Source: an uncultured Mycoplasmatota bacterium
GTDB lineage: Bacteria > Bacillota_I > Bacilli_A > Izemoplasmatales > Izemoplasmataceae
Assembly (NCBI GenBank): GCA_913062645.1
Contig: CAJXVW010000001.1
Span: 124,001-188,000 of the forward strand
Direction of reading: 5' to 3'
Length of the DNA: 64,000 nucleotides
The notes beneath the pieces are model-generated. The model had not been told where the DNA came from. It ran no database searches and was given only the letters and a program-made list of their open reading frames with translations. This document shows positions 49,985 through 57,948 of the stretch, in pieces (position 1 is the first letter of the stretch; every line of letters begins with the position of its first letter). Made by a program: the position numbers and the translations under genes.

Positions 49985-51560
49985 CATCATCGTGGTCGGC
50001 GGCGGCATCGCCGGCCTGACCGCGGCGGCCTACAGCGCCAAAGACGGCTATAAGACCGCCCTGTTTGAGCGAGGAGAAGACCTCGGTGGGTTGGTGAGTT
50101 CCTTCGATTACAAGGGATTCCGACTGGACGGTGGCATCCGTTCGATCGAAAACTCCGGTATTGTGTTGCCGATGTTGAAACAACTCGAAATCGACGTTCC
50201 GTTCGAACGCAGCGTCGTGTCGCTCGGATTGAAAGACGACGTCATTCGCATCGAATCGATCGAGGCCGTGAAAGCGTACGAGGAACTTCTGATCAAACAT
50301 TTCCCCGACAATGTCGAGGACATTCGCAACATCGGCGATGAAATCCGCAAGATCATGAAGTACATGGACATTCTCTACGGCATCGACAATCCGTTGTTTC
50401 TCGACATCAAGAAAGACCGCAAGTATTTCATCACCAAGATCTTTCCTTGGATGTTCCAATATGCGTTCACCTTTCGGAAGGTGACGAAACGGCGTACCCC
50501 GGTGGATGAATACCTGGCGTCGTTTACCGACAACCAAGCGCTGATCGATGTCATCGGCCAGCATTTCTTTCAAAAAACACCGGCGTTCTTCGCGCTCAGT
50601 TACTTCAGTTTGTATTTGGATTACAACTATCCCAAAGGTGGAACGGGCACCTTGATCGACAAGGTCGCGGAGTTCGTCCGTGACCACGGCACCGAGATTC
50701 ACACGGAAACAAGAATCGTCGCCGTCGATCCGATCACCAAGACCGTCACCGACGAACATGGCGAAACGCACGGGTATCGCCGATTGGTCTGGGCGGCGGA
50801 CAACAAGGCGCTTTATGGAGCCATTGACATCGACAAACTACCCCAAGGAAAGATGCGTGACAACATCATGGAACGCAAGGAGTACTTGGCTCCGATGCGC
50901 GGCAGCGACAGCGTCTACACTAGCTATCTGTTCGTCAATGAGGACGCGTCGTACTTCAAGAACATCAACAGCGGCCATTTTTTCTACACGCCGAAACTTG
51001 ACGGTCTGTCCGGTGTCGGTCTGACACCGCCGCTGGAAGCGGCAACCGACAAGGCGACCATTCTCAAGTGGCTGGATGAGTACTTCGAATACAACACCTT
51101 CGAGATTTCGATCCCGGCCGTTCGCGACGCCTCGCTCGCCCCTGCCGGCAAGACGGCGCTCATTGTCAGCACGCTGATGGATTACGATCTTGTCAAGACC
51201 GTTCACGACATGGGCTGGTACGACGAGTTCAAACAGCGATGTGAAGAACTCTTCATCGATGTGCTGGATCGTTCCATCTATCCCGGTTTGAAGGACAAGG
51301 TGGAAGGAACGTTCAGTTCCTCGCCGCTGACGATCGAACATCGTACCGGCAACACCGACGGCGCCATCGTCGGTTGGGCCTTCACCAACGGTTCGATGGC
51401 GGCGGTGAACAGTTTGCCGCTGATCGCCAAATCCGTCAACACACCGATTCCCGATGTGTACCAGGCTGGGCAATGGTCCTACAGTCCGGCCGGGCTCCCG
51501 ATCAGCATCCTGACCGGAAAACTGGCCTCTGACAAAGCCAAGAAGAAATTGAAAAAATAA
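49974..51560 (+). CDS. FAD-dependent oxidoreductase, phytoene desaturase/RetSat type
   Basis: 528 aa from ATG 49974 (GGAGGTGA, five-base spacing; the longer frame is a false start). N-terminal dinucleotide-binding motif GGGIAGLTAAAYSAKDG with the acidic residue in FERGEDLGG, then the family element LDGGIRSIE. C-terminal FAD contact region YQAGQWSYSPAGLP. Members desaturate or saturate polyene chains such as carotenoids and retinol. With the SDR and SnoaL-like proteins it probably modifies an isoprenoid or hydrophobic alcohol; no phytoene synthase is present. Confidence 0.9.
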   Translation: MSYDIIVVGGGIAGLTAAAYSAKDGYKTALFERGEDLGGLVSSFDYKGFRLDGGIRSIENSGIVLPMLKQLEIDVPFERSVVSLGLKDDVIRIESIEAVKAYEELLIKHFPDNVEDIRNIGDEIRKIMKYMDILYGIDNPLFLDIKKDRKYFITKIFPWMFQYAFTFRKVTKRRTPVDEYLASFTDNQALIDVIGQHFFQKTPAFFALSYFSLYLDYNYPKGGTGTLIDKVAEFVRDHGTEIHTETRIVAVDPITKTVTDEHGETHGYRRLVWAADNKALYGAIDIDKLPQGKMRDNIMERKEYLAPMRGSDSVYTSYLFVNEDASYFKNINSGHFFYTPKLDGLSGVGLTPPLEAATDKATILKWLDEYFEYNTFEISIPAVRDASLAPAGKTALIVSTLMDYDLVKTVHDMGWYDEFKQRCEELFIDVLDRSIYPGLKDKVEGTFSSSPLTIEHRTGNTDGAIVGWAFTNGSMAAVNSLPLIAKSVNTPIPDVYQAGQWSYSPAGLPISILTGKLASDKAKKKLKK

Positions 51561-51591
51561 GCATCGTACCGCATTGGTATGATGCTTTTTT
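51559..51591 (+). terminator. Terminator of the SnoaL/SDR/FAD operon
   Basis: AGCATCGTACC / GGTATGATGCT (one wobble), then T6. Confidence 0.85.
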
Positions 51592-51662
51592 GTATATGCG
51601 TGTCACCATTGGTTCGTCCATCATGTCAGGTTGGTTGATGCATTTCATCGGACGGCATCCTG

Positions 51663-51671
51663 TGGTATAAT
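51663..51671 (+). promoter_or_regulatory. Extended -10 promoter of the yjbQ-like gene
   Basis: TGgTATAAT, 31 bases before the ATG. Confidence 0.6.
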
Positions 51672-51701
51672 GTTGGTAAGCATTCACAAGGAGTGATCAC
51701 C

Positions 51702-52109
51702 ATGGCAAAGCGTACCATCAGCGTGCGATCCACAACCCGCAATCAGATGATCGACATCACCGACGAGGTCGATCGGTTCGTTCGAGATGTCGGGATTCAA
51801 CAAGGCGTGTTGCATCTGTTTGTTCCGCATACCACCGCTGCGGTGACAATCAACGAGAATGCCGATCCGGATGTCAAAACGGACATGTTGCATGGTCTGT
51901 CAACGATTGTTCCGATTCTGCGCGCGTTTCGTCATGCCGAAGGAAACTCCGATGCGCACATCAAATCGTCTCTGGTCGGTGTTGATCAAACGGTTTTGAT
52001 TCAGGACGGACGTCTTGTTCTTGGTACCTGGCAAGGCATTTACTTCTGTGAATTTGATGGGCCTCGGACGAGACGGCTCGTCATGCAGATTACATCGGTC
52101 GCTGAATAA
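51702..52109 (+). CDS. yjbQ: YjbQ/UPF0047 family protein
   Basis: 135 aa, the usual length. Family elements: VPHTTAAVTINENAD, HAEGNSDAHIKSSL and the end strand GTWQGIYFCEFDGPR. Small cytoplasmic metal-binding fold; a weak thiamine-phosphate synthase activity has been reported for Escherichia YjbQ but the cellular role is unsettled. AAGGAGTGA gives the ATG at 51702. Confidence 0.93.
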   Translation: MAKRTISVRSTTRNQMIDITDEVDRFVRDVGIQQGVLHLFVPHTTAAVTINENADPDVKTDMLHGLSTIVPILRAFRHAEGNSDAHIKSSLVGVDQTVLIQDGRLVLGTWQGIYFCEFDGPRTRRLVMQITSVAE

Positions 52110-52121
52110 GCGACGTTTTTT
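52098..52121 (+). terminator. Terminator overlapping the yjbQ stop codon
   Basis: GTCGCT / AGCGAC with a five-base loop, then T6. Confidence 0.85.
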
Positions 52122-52142
52122 GGTTGTATATGTAAAAAATAC

Positions 52143-52174
52143 TTTACAATATGTAAGAAATATATTACAATGTG
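52143..52174 (+). promoter_or_regulatory. Promoter with overlapping TTACA/TGTAA operator
   Basis: TTTACA (52143-52148), 17 bp, TACAAT (52166-52171). TTACA-3-TGTAA (52144-52156) covers the -35, TTACAATGTG covers the -10, and TGTAA lies just upstream at about 52131. Confidence 0.7.
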
Positions 52175-52188
52175 TTTGAGGTGATATC

Positions 52189-52623
52189 ATGAACATTCAA
52201 TTCAAACGAGCCATCATCACGATGGGATTGTTCGCGGCACTGTTGTTGTTTTTGGTGATCGATTTCGCCGTCGTCGGCGAAGATGGGTTTTTGGAGCGAG
52301 GCAATTTTGTCATGACGGCCGTCATCATATTTCTTACAATGGCGGTGTTTTTCCTGATGTTGCTGGTGACGAACAAGAAAGACAACATCGTGGATGAACG
52401 GGACAATGCGATTCAGCAGAAAGCGACCTCCGTGGCTTTGTTGGTGACGACCATGTTCGTATTCTTGGTCTGCATCACGCTGTTCATTGCCAATGAAAAC
52501 GTCGGTTCGATTCACATCAGCTGGACATGGCTGTTGGCGTATTTGACCTTTGCCATGGCGTATTTCAGCAGTTCGGCGATCATCGTGTTGCTGTACGGGT
52601 TGGATCGTTATGCTCAGGAATGA
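52189..52623 (+). CDS. Four-helix membrane protein paired with an XRE regulator
   Basis: 144 aa, four membrane helices in two hairpins separated by a cytoplasmic loop with DNIVDERDNAIQQKA. This size and the DERDxxIxxKA loop are typical of DUF2178-like proteins encoded directly before a small XRE regulator. Role unknown; such partners may hold the regulator or sense the membrane. GAGGTGA precedes the ATG; overlaps the regulator by 14 bases. Confidence 0.82.
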   Translation: MNIQFKRAIITMGLFAALLLFLVIDFAVVGEDGFLERGNFVMTAVIIFLTMAVFFLMLLVTNKKDNIVDERDNAIQQKATSVALLVTTMFVFLVCITLFIANENVGSIHISWTWLLAYLTFAMAYFSSSAIIVLLYGLDRYAQE

Positions 52624-52807
52624 GTTGAAGGTGCTGCGCACCAAGTGTGACATGACGCAAGAAGAACTTGCCGAACGAGTCGGGTGTACCCGACAGACCA
52701 TCCATTCAATCGAGAAGAACCGGTACTCACCGAGTCTGGTGCTCGCATTTCGGATTGCGGCTGCACTTGATGTGTCGATTACCGATTTGTTTCAATACGA
52801 AGAATGA
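52610..52807 (+). CDS. Small XRE-family regulator
   Basis: 65 aa, one helix-turn-helix: LKVLRTKCDMTQEELAERVG, CTRQTIHSIEKNRYSPSL. It starts inside the end of the membrane protein gene and depends on its translation. Probably represses its own promoter through the TTACA/TGTAA site upstream of the pair (inference from position). Confidence 0.92.
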   Translation: MLRNELKVLRTKCDMTQEELAERVGCTRQTIHSIEKNRYSPSLVLAFRIAAALDVSITDLFQYEE

Positions 52808-52828
52808 ACGCCTGCGGGCGTTTTTTTG
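52807..52828 (+). terminator. Intrinsic terminator
   Basis: ACGCC / GGCGT around TGCG, T7. Confidence 0.85.
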
Positions 52829-52860
52829 TTGCTTAATGGACTCGGTGGCAGCGGTTGAAA

Positions 52861-52869
52861 TGATACAAT
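52861..52869 (+). promoter_or_regulatory. Extended -10 promoter of the DUF3159-like gene
   Basis: TGaTACAAT, very close to the ATG (15 bases), which implies a very short leader. Confidence 0.45.
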
Positions 52870-52884
52870 GAGATGGGTGATATC

Positions 52885-53556
52885 ATGAAACGATTGCTGA
52901 GAGAAGTACTGGAAGAACTGCTTCACGTATTCCGGGGCAAGTCCCTTGACGTGCTGATTCCACCGTTGCTGTTTTTTGTGTTGCAGCGGTTCATTGATTT
53001 GCCGACGGCACTGATCGGATCGTTGTTGCTCAGTCTGGTGATGTTTGTTCGACGGATCGTCAAGCGCGATAACATGGTGTATGCCATCGGTGGGTTCGTC
53101 GGCGTGTTGTTCGCTTCCGGAATGACCTATTTGAGCAACAACGCATCGAACTTTTTTCTACCCGACATCATCGGTACTTCGACGCTGATCGTCGCGACCG
53201 TGTTGTCGCTTTGGTTCCGTCGTCCCATCGCTGCGTATGTCTCGCACATCACCCGCGGCTGGGACTATCAGTGGTTTCAGCGTGATGATGTCCGACCCGC
53301 TTACATGGAAGTGAGTTGGTTCTGGCTTGTCTTTTTCGTTCTTCGTCTTGCGATTGAAATCACCTTGTACGTGACCTCGACTGTGGACGAACTGGTGTTC
53401 GCCAACATCATTCTCGGCCTTCCGGTGACGATTCTCGTTCTGGTGGCGAGCTATGTGTACGGCATCTGGCGTCTGCGTCAATTGGGCGGACCGGGGATCG
53501 ATGAGTTCGAACAAGCCAAACAACCACCGTACCGCGGGCAGACGAGAGGATTTTAG
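52885..53556 (+). CDS. Polytopic membrane protein, DUF3159-like
   Basis: 223 aa from ATG 52885 (GGTGA upstream; ATG 52873 is possible). Five to six helices. The sequence NNASNFFLPDIIGTSTLIVATVLSLWFRRPI followed by WFWLVFFVLRLAIEI resembles the DUF3159 pattern, a family best known from actinobacteria and of unknown function. Polar C-terminal tail with PYRGQTRGF. Confidence 0.7.
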   Translation: MKRLLREVLEELLHVFRGKSLDVLIPPLLFFVLQRFIDLPTALIGSLLLSLVMFVRRIVKRDNMVYAIGGFVGVLFASGMTYLSNNASNFFLPDIIGTSTLIVATVLSLWFRRPIAAYVSHITRGWDYQWFQRDDVRPAYMEVSWFWLVFFVLRLAIEITLYVTSTVDELVFANIILGLPVTILVLVASYVYGIWRLRQLGGPGIDEFEQAKQPPYRGQTRGF

Positions 53557-53599
53557 GCAACCGCAACGAGAAGCCTTGTCCGTGCGATTTTATTGCGTT

Positions 53600-53617
53600 T
53601 ATCTTGAGGTCAAGATA
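53600..53617. promoter_or_regulatory. Perfect 18-bp palindrome, probable MarR operator
   Basis: TATCTTGA-GG-TCAAGATA, 14 bases upstream of the TATAAT at 53632-53637, in the -35 region of the MarR-pirin operon. Confidence 0.75.
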
Positions 53618-53662
53618 TGAAAATGGTAGAATATAATGAATGTATCTTATGGAGGTTATGCC

Positions 53663-54115
53663 ATGTCCAAGACCAACTTGAAACTTGTCATCGCGTTGGC
53701 GCGTGCGCATCGCGAACTGTTTGACAAAATCGATCACCACATCCGTAGTTACGGAATCAACTCGTCCCAGTTCGGCGTGTTGGAAATGCTGTATCACAAA
53801 GGTGCACAACCGGTTCAGAAGATCGCGGAGAAAGTGCTGGTCACCAGCGGTACGATTACCTATCACATCCGCGCTCTGGAAAAACACGGGTATGTCGTTC
53901 GCACGCAGTCCGACCAGGACCGCCGCGTCTTCTACATCGATCTCACCGATCGCGGTCGCGAAATGATCGCATCTGTGTTCCCCGAGCATGAGGAGTTTCT
54001 CGCTAAGGAACTCGACGCGCTCGACGAACCGATCAAGGAGCAACTCGTGAACTTGCTGTTTGGGATGTATGATACATTGCTAGGGGAGAAGGAGTCCCCG
54101 CGCGATGCTGCGTAA
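53663..54115 (+). CDS. MarR-family regulator
   Basis: 150 aa from ATG 53663 (GGAGGT, six-base spacing). Winged helix with VTSGTITYHIRALEKHGYVVR as recognition region and wing DQDRRVFYIDLTDRG. No Cys at the OhrR position, so it is not a peroxide sensor of that type. Overlaps the pirin gene by 11 bases and has a perfect palindrome over its promoter, pointing to self-repression and control of pirin. Confidence 0.93.
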   Translation: MSKTNLKLVIALARAHRELFDKIDHHIRSYGINSSQFGVLEMLYHKGAQPVQKIAEKVLVTSGTITYHIRALEKHGYVVRTQSDQDRRVFYIDLTDRGREMIASVFPEHEEFLAKELDALDEPIKEQLVNLLFGMYDTLLGEKESPRDAA

Positions 54116-54809
54116 AATCGATCATGAGACGATGGGGCGCAGCGACCACGATTGGCTCGCCAGCATCCATCATTTCTCTTTCGCCAGCTACCGCGATCCG
54201 GACAACGTCCGCTTCGGCGTGCTACGCGTTCTCAACGACGACATCGTGCAACCGCACACCGGCTTCGACACCCATCCTCATCGCGACATGGAAATCATGT
54301 CCTACGTGGTGGATGGTGAGCTGACGCACGGCGACAGCATGAACAACAAGAAAACCGTCACCCGCGGCCAACTGCAATACATGAGCGCCGGCAAGGGTGT
54401 CTACCACAGCGAATACAATCACGGCGACGAGCCGCTGCGGTTCCTGCAACTCTGGGTGTTTCCCGACAAACAAGGGCACATTCCCCAATACGGCGACCAT
54501 GCCTTTCCTTGGGAAGATCGCGTCAATCAGTGGCTGCACATGGTATCCCCGATCGATGGCGATGCTCCGATCCGCATCCATCAGGATGTGAACCTGCTCG
54601 TCATCGATCTCGAAGACGGACGTTCAATCGACTTCGACGTGGCCAGTGACCGGCAAGCCTATCTGATTCAAATCGAAGGCCAGTCGATCGTCAACGGCAT
54701 CAAACTGATGACACGCGATGCGCTCGCGGTCGTCGGTGAACCGATCACGCTTACGGCGGTGTCAGGACATGCCCACGTCCTCGCCGTTGAAATGAAACAA
54801 GACAAATAA
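54105..54809 (+). CDS. Pirin-family cupin (YhhW-like)
   Basis: 234 aa bicupin. The metal-site motif is complete in the first cupin: HPHRDMEIMSYVVDGELTH with Glu in KGVYHSEYNH. The YhhW type can open flavonols such as quercetin in vitro; physiological substrates are uncertain. Co-expressed with the MarR regulator, as is common for pirins. Confidence 0.93.
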   Translation: MLRKIDHETMGRSDHDWLASIHHFSFASYRDPDNVRFGVLRVLNDDIVQPHTGFDTHPHRDMEIMSYVVDGELTHGDSMNNKKTVTRGQLQYMSAGKGVYHSEYNHGDEPLRFLQLWVFPDKQGHIPQYGDHAFPWEDRVNQWLHMVSPIDGDAPIRIHQDVNLLVIDLEDGRSIDFDVASDRQAYLIQIEGQSIVNGIKLMTRDALAVVGEPITLTAVSGHAHVLAVEMKQDK

Positions 54810-54817
54810 AGCGAAAC

Positions 54818-54846
54818 AAAACCGGCAGAATAACTGCCGGTTTTTC
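54818..54846. terminator. Bidirectional terminator
   Basis: AAACCGGCAG / CTGCCGGTTT with A and T runs, between convergent genes. Confidence 0.9.
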
Positions 54847-54863
54847 TATTGGTTTCGTGTTGG

Positions 54864-55598
54864 TTAGGTCGAATCATGCAAGGCGCGGATCATGTCGAAC
54901 GCCGTCTGCATCTGATTGATCTCGGTATCGCTCGGATCTTCGTCCAGAATGGTTCGGATCAAGGATAGGAATCCCTCGAACTCATCCTCGGCGAAATCGA
55001 AGCGGATGTCTTCCATGTAAAGTTGATACTGATAGCGTTGCAACAGATCGAGATTGTAGAGATCCTGGACGTGGAGGGTGATGTCGAGGCGGGCTTTGAT
55101 GTACTCGCTTTTGGCCAGGTAGGGATTGCTGTTGCCTGCTTCCTGGTAGTACGTGATGTCGTTTTTCATGCGGTTGAACACGAACACGTCGGAGGTTGTC
55201 AGTTCCACGGTCGAGCCAACCGATTCCGCCGTGATGACGAGATCGCTGAGGTCACTTGAGGTGTAGGTGGTAAGTGCATTGTAGGTGAATGCGGACGTTG
55301 CCTCCAGCTCATCGAAGAGGCCAAAGGTCATTTCATACGCTTCCAGCTCGGTGTCGGTCAAGGGTTGGCCGCTCGATTCGAGGAATATCACGTAATCCTG
55401 ATAGGGGGCACCCGCCTTGTAGAAGATGTCAAACGGGTGGGTTTCGGTGTAGGTCATGCTATTCCAGTCGAACCGCAAATTGGATGTGTTCATTGTCGGA
55501 ATTTCCCCTTCGTCCTGGGGATCCCAATCGGCTTCCGCTGCGCAGGCGGCAAGCAGAAACACGACGAGCAGACTCATCATGCTGAGGATTCGTTTCAT
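54864..55598 (-). CDS. Lipoprotein, unknown, probable target of the adjacent two-component system
   Basis: 244 aa from the ATG at 55598 (GGAGGT, seven-base spacing). Lipobox AAC. The mature part is acidic, mixed helix and strand, with SLIRTILDEDPSDTEINQMQ near the end; no family recognised. Its promoter has two TGTCA repeats 11 bp apart, at the same distance from the -10 as in the VWA gene on the other side of the two-component system. Confidence 0.8.
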   Translation of the reverse strand: MKRILSMMSLLVVFLLAACAAEADWDPQDEGEIPTMNTSNLRFDWNSMTYTETHPFDIFYKAGAPYQDYVIFLESSGQPLTDTELEAYEMTFGLFDELEATSAFTYNALTTYTSSDLSDLVITAESVGSTVELTTSDVFVFNRMKNDITYYQEAGNSNPYLAKSEYIKARLDITLHVQDLYNLDLLQRYQYQLYMEDIRFDFAEDEFEGFLSLIRTILDEDPSDTEINQMQTAFDMIRALHDST

Positions 55599-55633
55599 GG
55601 CATACACCTCCATTCTTGGTGGATCGTATCATC

Positions 55634-55666
55634 ATAATAGCAAAGTGTTTTGACAAAATCGTGACA
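55634..55666 (-). promoter_or_regulatory. Two-repeat TGTCA box and promoter
   Basis: Minus strand: TGTCAC (55666-55661), TGTCAA (55655-55650), period 11; ten bases later TATTAT (55639-55634) as -10. Confidence 0.75.
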
Positions 55667-55668
55667 AA

Positions 55669-57084
55669 TCAGGAACTTTTTATGGGAACGATCAGTTTGG
55701 CGACCACTTCGCCGTTGTCGTTGAACAACTTGTAGTCGTAGCCGTAGAGATTGCAGATCTGTTTGACGATGAACAAGCCGAGTCCCGACCCTTCACGGTT
55801 CACGCCCAAGGTGTCGGCGCGGGTGAAGGAGTCGAAAATGGTGCGGATGCGTTCGGGGGCGATTTCGCCTTTGTTGCGAACGGTGATCGCGTAGTGTCCG
55901 TCAATGGCGTCACCCTGAATGCGGACAGTGCCGTCGGTGGTGTAAATCATTGCGTTCTTGACGAGATTGACAACGGCAATGGCCAACAGTTCCGGATTGA
56001 TTGTCAAGGTCGCCTGAGGGAGTTCGGTGTGGAGTTTGACGCCGCGTTTCACGCGCAGTTCCTCAAGTGTCGCGAGCGCGTCTTTGATATCGGTTGTAGA
56101 GGTCGTGTCATCCGGGTTGATCTTGTCTTCGAGACGAAGCGTGTAGGTCAGATCGCGGGTGATCGTTTCAATCGCATGAATTTGATCCAGCACTTCGTGC
56201 AAGTACTTGTCGCGGTCGTTGTAGCGACCGACCTTGTCGAGCATGCCTTCGACCATCCCGCGCATCACCGCCAGCGGCGTTTTCAGTTCGTGATTGATGG
56301 TCATGATGAAGTGTTGCTTTTTCTCTTCCTGGCGCTGTTTGTAATCGATCTGATCGACCAGTTGGAGATTGGCGTCGTTCAACTCGGCGTAGGTTTTCTG
56401 CAGGTTGAAGGTCATCTCGTTGAGACTGGTGACAAGCTCGCGGAATTCGTCCTTGCGGTTGAGACGGAGATCCCCGTCGAACTTGAGATTGCTGATGTCT
56501 TTGGCGTACTTGTTGATTTTTTTTAGTGGTTGTGTCATGTTGAGCGAAATGATCAGCGACAACAAGGTGATGACGATCAACATCGCGATCGATTGATAGA
56601 GGTTCAAAATCGTCAGTACGCGGTCGACGTTTGTGAGCGACTGGATGCGCGTGGTGATGATCAGATAGTCGCCGAACTCGAACTCATAGATGTAGTTGAT
56701 GCGATAGATGTCGTCGACTTGTTCGACGTAATAGGTGAGGTTGTCTTCGACGATGGCCTCGTCGTTGTCGTAGATGGCGATGACGAAGTCGAGAATGTCT
56801 TCCTCACCGAGGTAGTTCGGTCCGATGCGTTCGGTGTCGCCAAGTAGCTGATACCGGATGAACGACGTTTCACTGGACAGATCCGCCAGTGCGGTCCGAT
56901 CGAGTTCGGTGCCGTCGCGAATGGCGGGAGCGGCCAGGACAATGGCCTCCTTGACGGCCTCGATGTTTTCTTCGATGTACATTGGGGAGAAGCGGTTGTA
57001 GGAAATGTAGACGCTGAGCAGGAAGACCATCGAAAACGACACCAGCAGCATCAAGAATGTCTTGGTGAAGATGTTCAGTTTCAT
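55669..57084 (-). CDS. Sensor histidine kinase
   Basis: 471 aa. Helix (8-30), extracytoplasmic sensor (about 31-160), second helix (about 165-188), HAMP, HisKA with INHELKTPLAVM, and HATPase with NLVKNAMIYT and GSGLGLFIVKQ. It is the cognate kinase of the response regulator just upstream (36 bases apart). The sensor domain has no family I recognise. The regulated genes on both sides are lipoproteins, so a cell-envelope or solute signal is likely. Confidence 0.94.
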   Translation of the reverse strand: MKLNIFTKTFLMLLVSFSMVFLLSVYISYNRFSPMYIEENIEAVKEAIVLAAPAIRDGTELDRTALADLSSETSFIRYQLLGDTERIGPNYLGEEDILDFVIAIYDNDEAIVEDNLTYYVEQVDDIYRINYIYEFEFGDYLIITTRIQSLTNVDRVLTILNLYQSIAMLIVITLLSLIISLNMTQPLKKINKYAKDISNLKFDGDLRLNRKDEFRELVTSLNEMTFNLQKTYAELNDANLQLVDQIDYKQRQEEKKQHFIMTINHELKTPLAVMRGMVEGMLDKVGRYNDRDKYLHEVLDQIHAIETITRDLTYTLRLEDKINPDDTTSTTDIKDALATLEELRVKRGVKLHTELPQATLTINPELLAIAVVNLVKNAMIYTTDGTVRIQGDAIDGHYAITVRNKGEIAPERIRTIFDSFTRADTLGVNREGSGLGLFIVKQICNLYGYDYKLFNDNGEVVAKLIVPIKSS

Positions 57085-57119
57085 GATGACCCTCCTTTCC
57101 CCGTGATTGCATGATTGGG

Positions 57120-57785
57120 TTATGCTTCGAGTTTGTAGCCTTCCTTGAAGACGGTTTTGATGTAGGATGCGGCTTCGCCGAGTTTTTTGCGCAGACGCTT
57201 GATGTGGGTGTCGACGGTGCGGGCGTCGCCGAAGTAGTCATATCCCCAGACCTTGTTGAGGAGATCCTCACGAGAGAAGACCCGGCCGGGATGGTGCAAG
57301 AAGAGCATCAGCAGATCCCACTCTTTCTTGTTGAGTCGGATTGCTTCCTCCGCGACGCTGACCGAATGGCCGGTGACGTCGTACGCGATGATGCCGAACT
57401 GTTTGACACCGGTATCTTCTCCGCCGGAGCGGGCGAGAACGGCTTCGATCTTCTTGATCACCAGTTTCGGACTGTACGGCTTTGGTACGAACTCGTCGAT
57501 CCCCAGATCATACCCACGCAGTTGATTGTCCTCGTCGGACAATGCGGACAACATGATGACTGGCGCGTCACTGGTTTCCCGCAACAACTTGACGAGTTGG
57601 AACCCATCGATGTTGGGCAGCATCACATCGAGCAAAAACAGATCGTAATCCGCCTCTTTGATGCGCACGCTGGCGTCGTAGCCATCGAACACCTGATCGA
57701 TGACGCTGTCGGGATACCGATTGCGTACGTAGTCGTACAACAGGTCGTTCAAATGTTTTTCATCTTCGACAATCAGAAATTTCAT
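57120..57785 (-). CDS. OmpR/PhoB-family response regulator
   Basis: 221 aa from ATG 57785; the longer frame has no ribosome site. Receiver with phospho-acceptor Asp in LFLLDVMLPN and Lys in PKPYSPK, then a winged helix ending with VWGYDYFGDARTVDTHIKRLRKKLGE. Members bind tandem direct repeats with an 11-bp period, which is exactly what lies between this gene and the VWA gene. Confidence 0.95.
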   Translation of the reverse strand: MKFLIVEDEKHLNDLLYDYVRNRYPDSVIDQVFDGYDASVRIKEADYDLFLLDVMLPNIDGFQLVKLLRETSDAPVIMLSALSDEDNQLRGYDLGIDEFVPKPYSPKLVIKKIEAVLARSGGEDTGVKQFGIIAYDVTGHSVSVAEEAIRLNKKEWDLLMLFLHHPGRVFSREDLLNKVWGYDYFGDARTVDTHIKRLRKKLGEAASYIKTVFKEGYKLEA

Positions 57786-57859
57786 GATCCCACATCCTTG
57801 CTGTTTCTCTACTTTATAGAATACCACAAATAGCAGTCGAGGGAAACCCATTTTTGGAA

Positions 57860-57914
57860 TGTCATAAGCTTGTCATAGATGTGTCATAACTTTGTCACAT
57901 GTGATGCCTAGAAT
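57860..57914 (+). promoter_or_regulatory. Four-repeat TGTCA box and promoter of the VWA lipoprotein
   Basis: TGTCATA at 57860, 57871 and 57882 and TGTCACA at 57893, exactly 11 bp apart. Ten bases after the last TGTCAC is TAGAAT (57909-57914). No -35 element is needed if the bound regulator replaces it. The box may also act leftward on the regulator gene. Confidence 0.85.
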
Positions 57915-57948
57915 GAAGGCAACAACCACTTGAAAGGGGATTCAAGAG

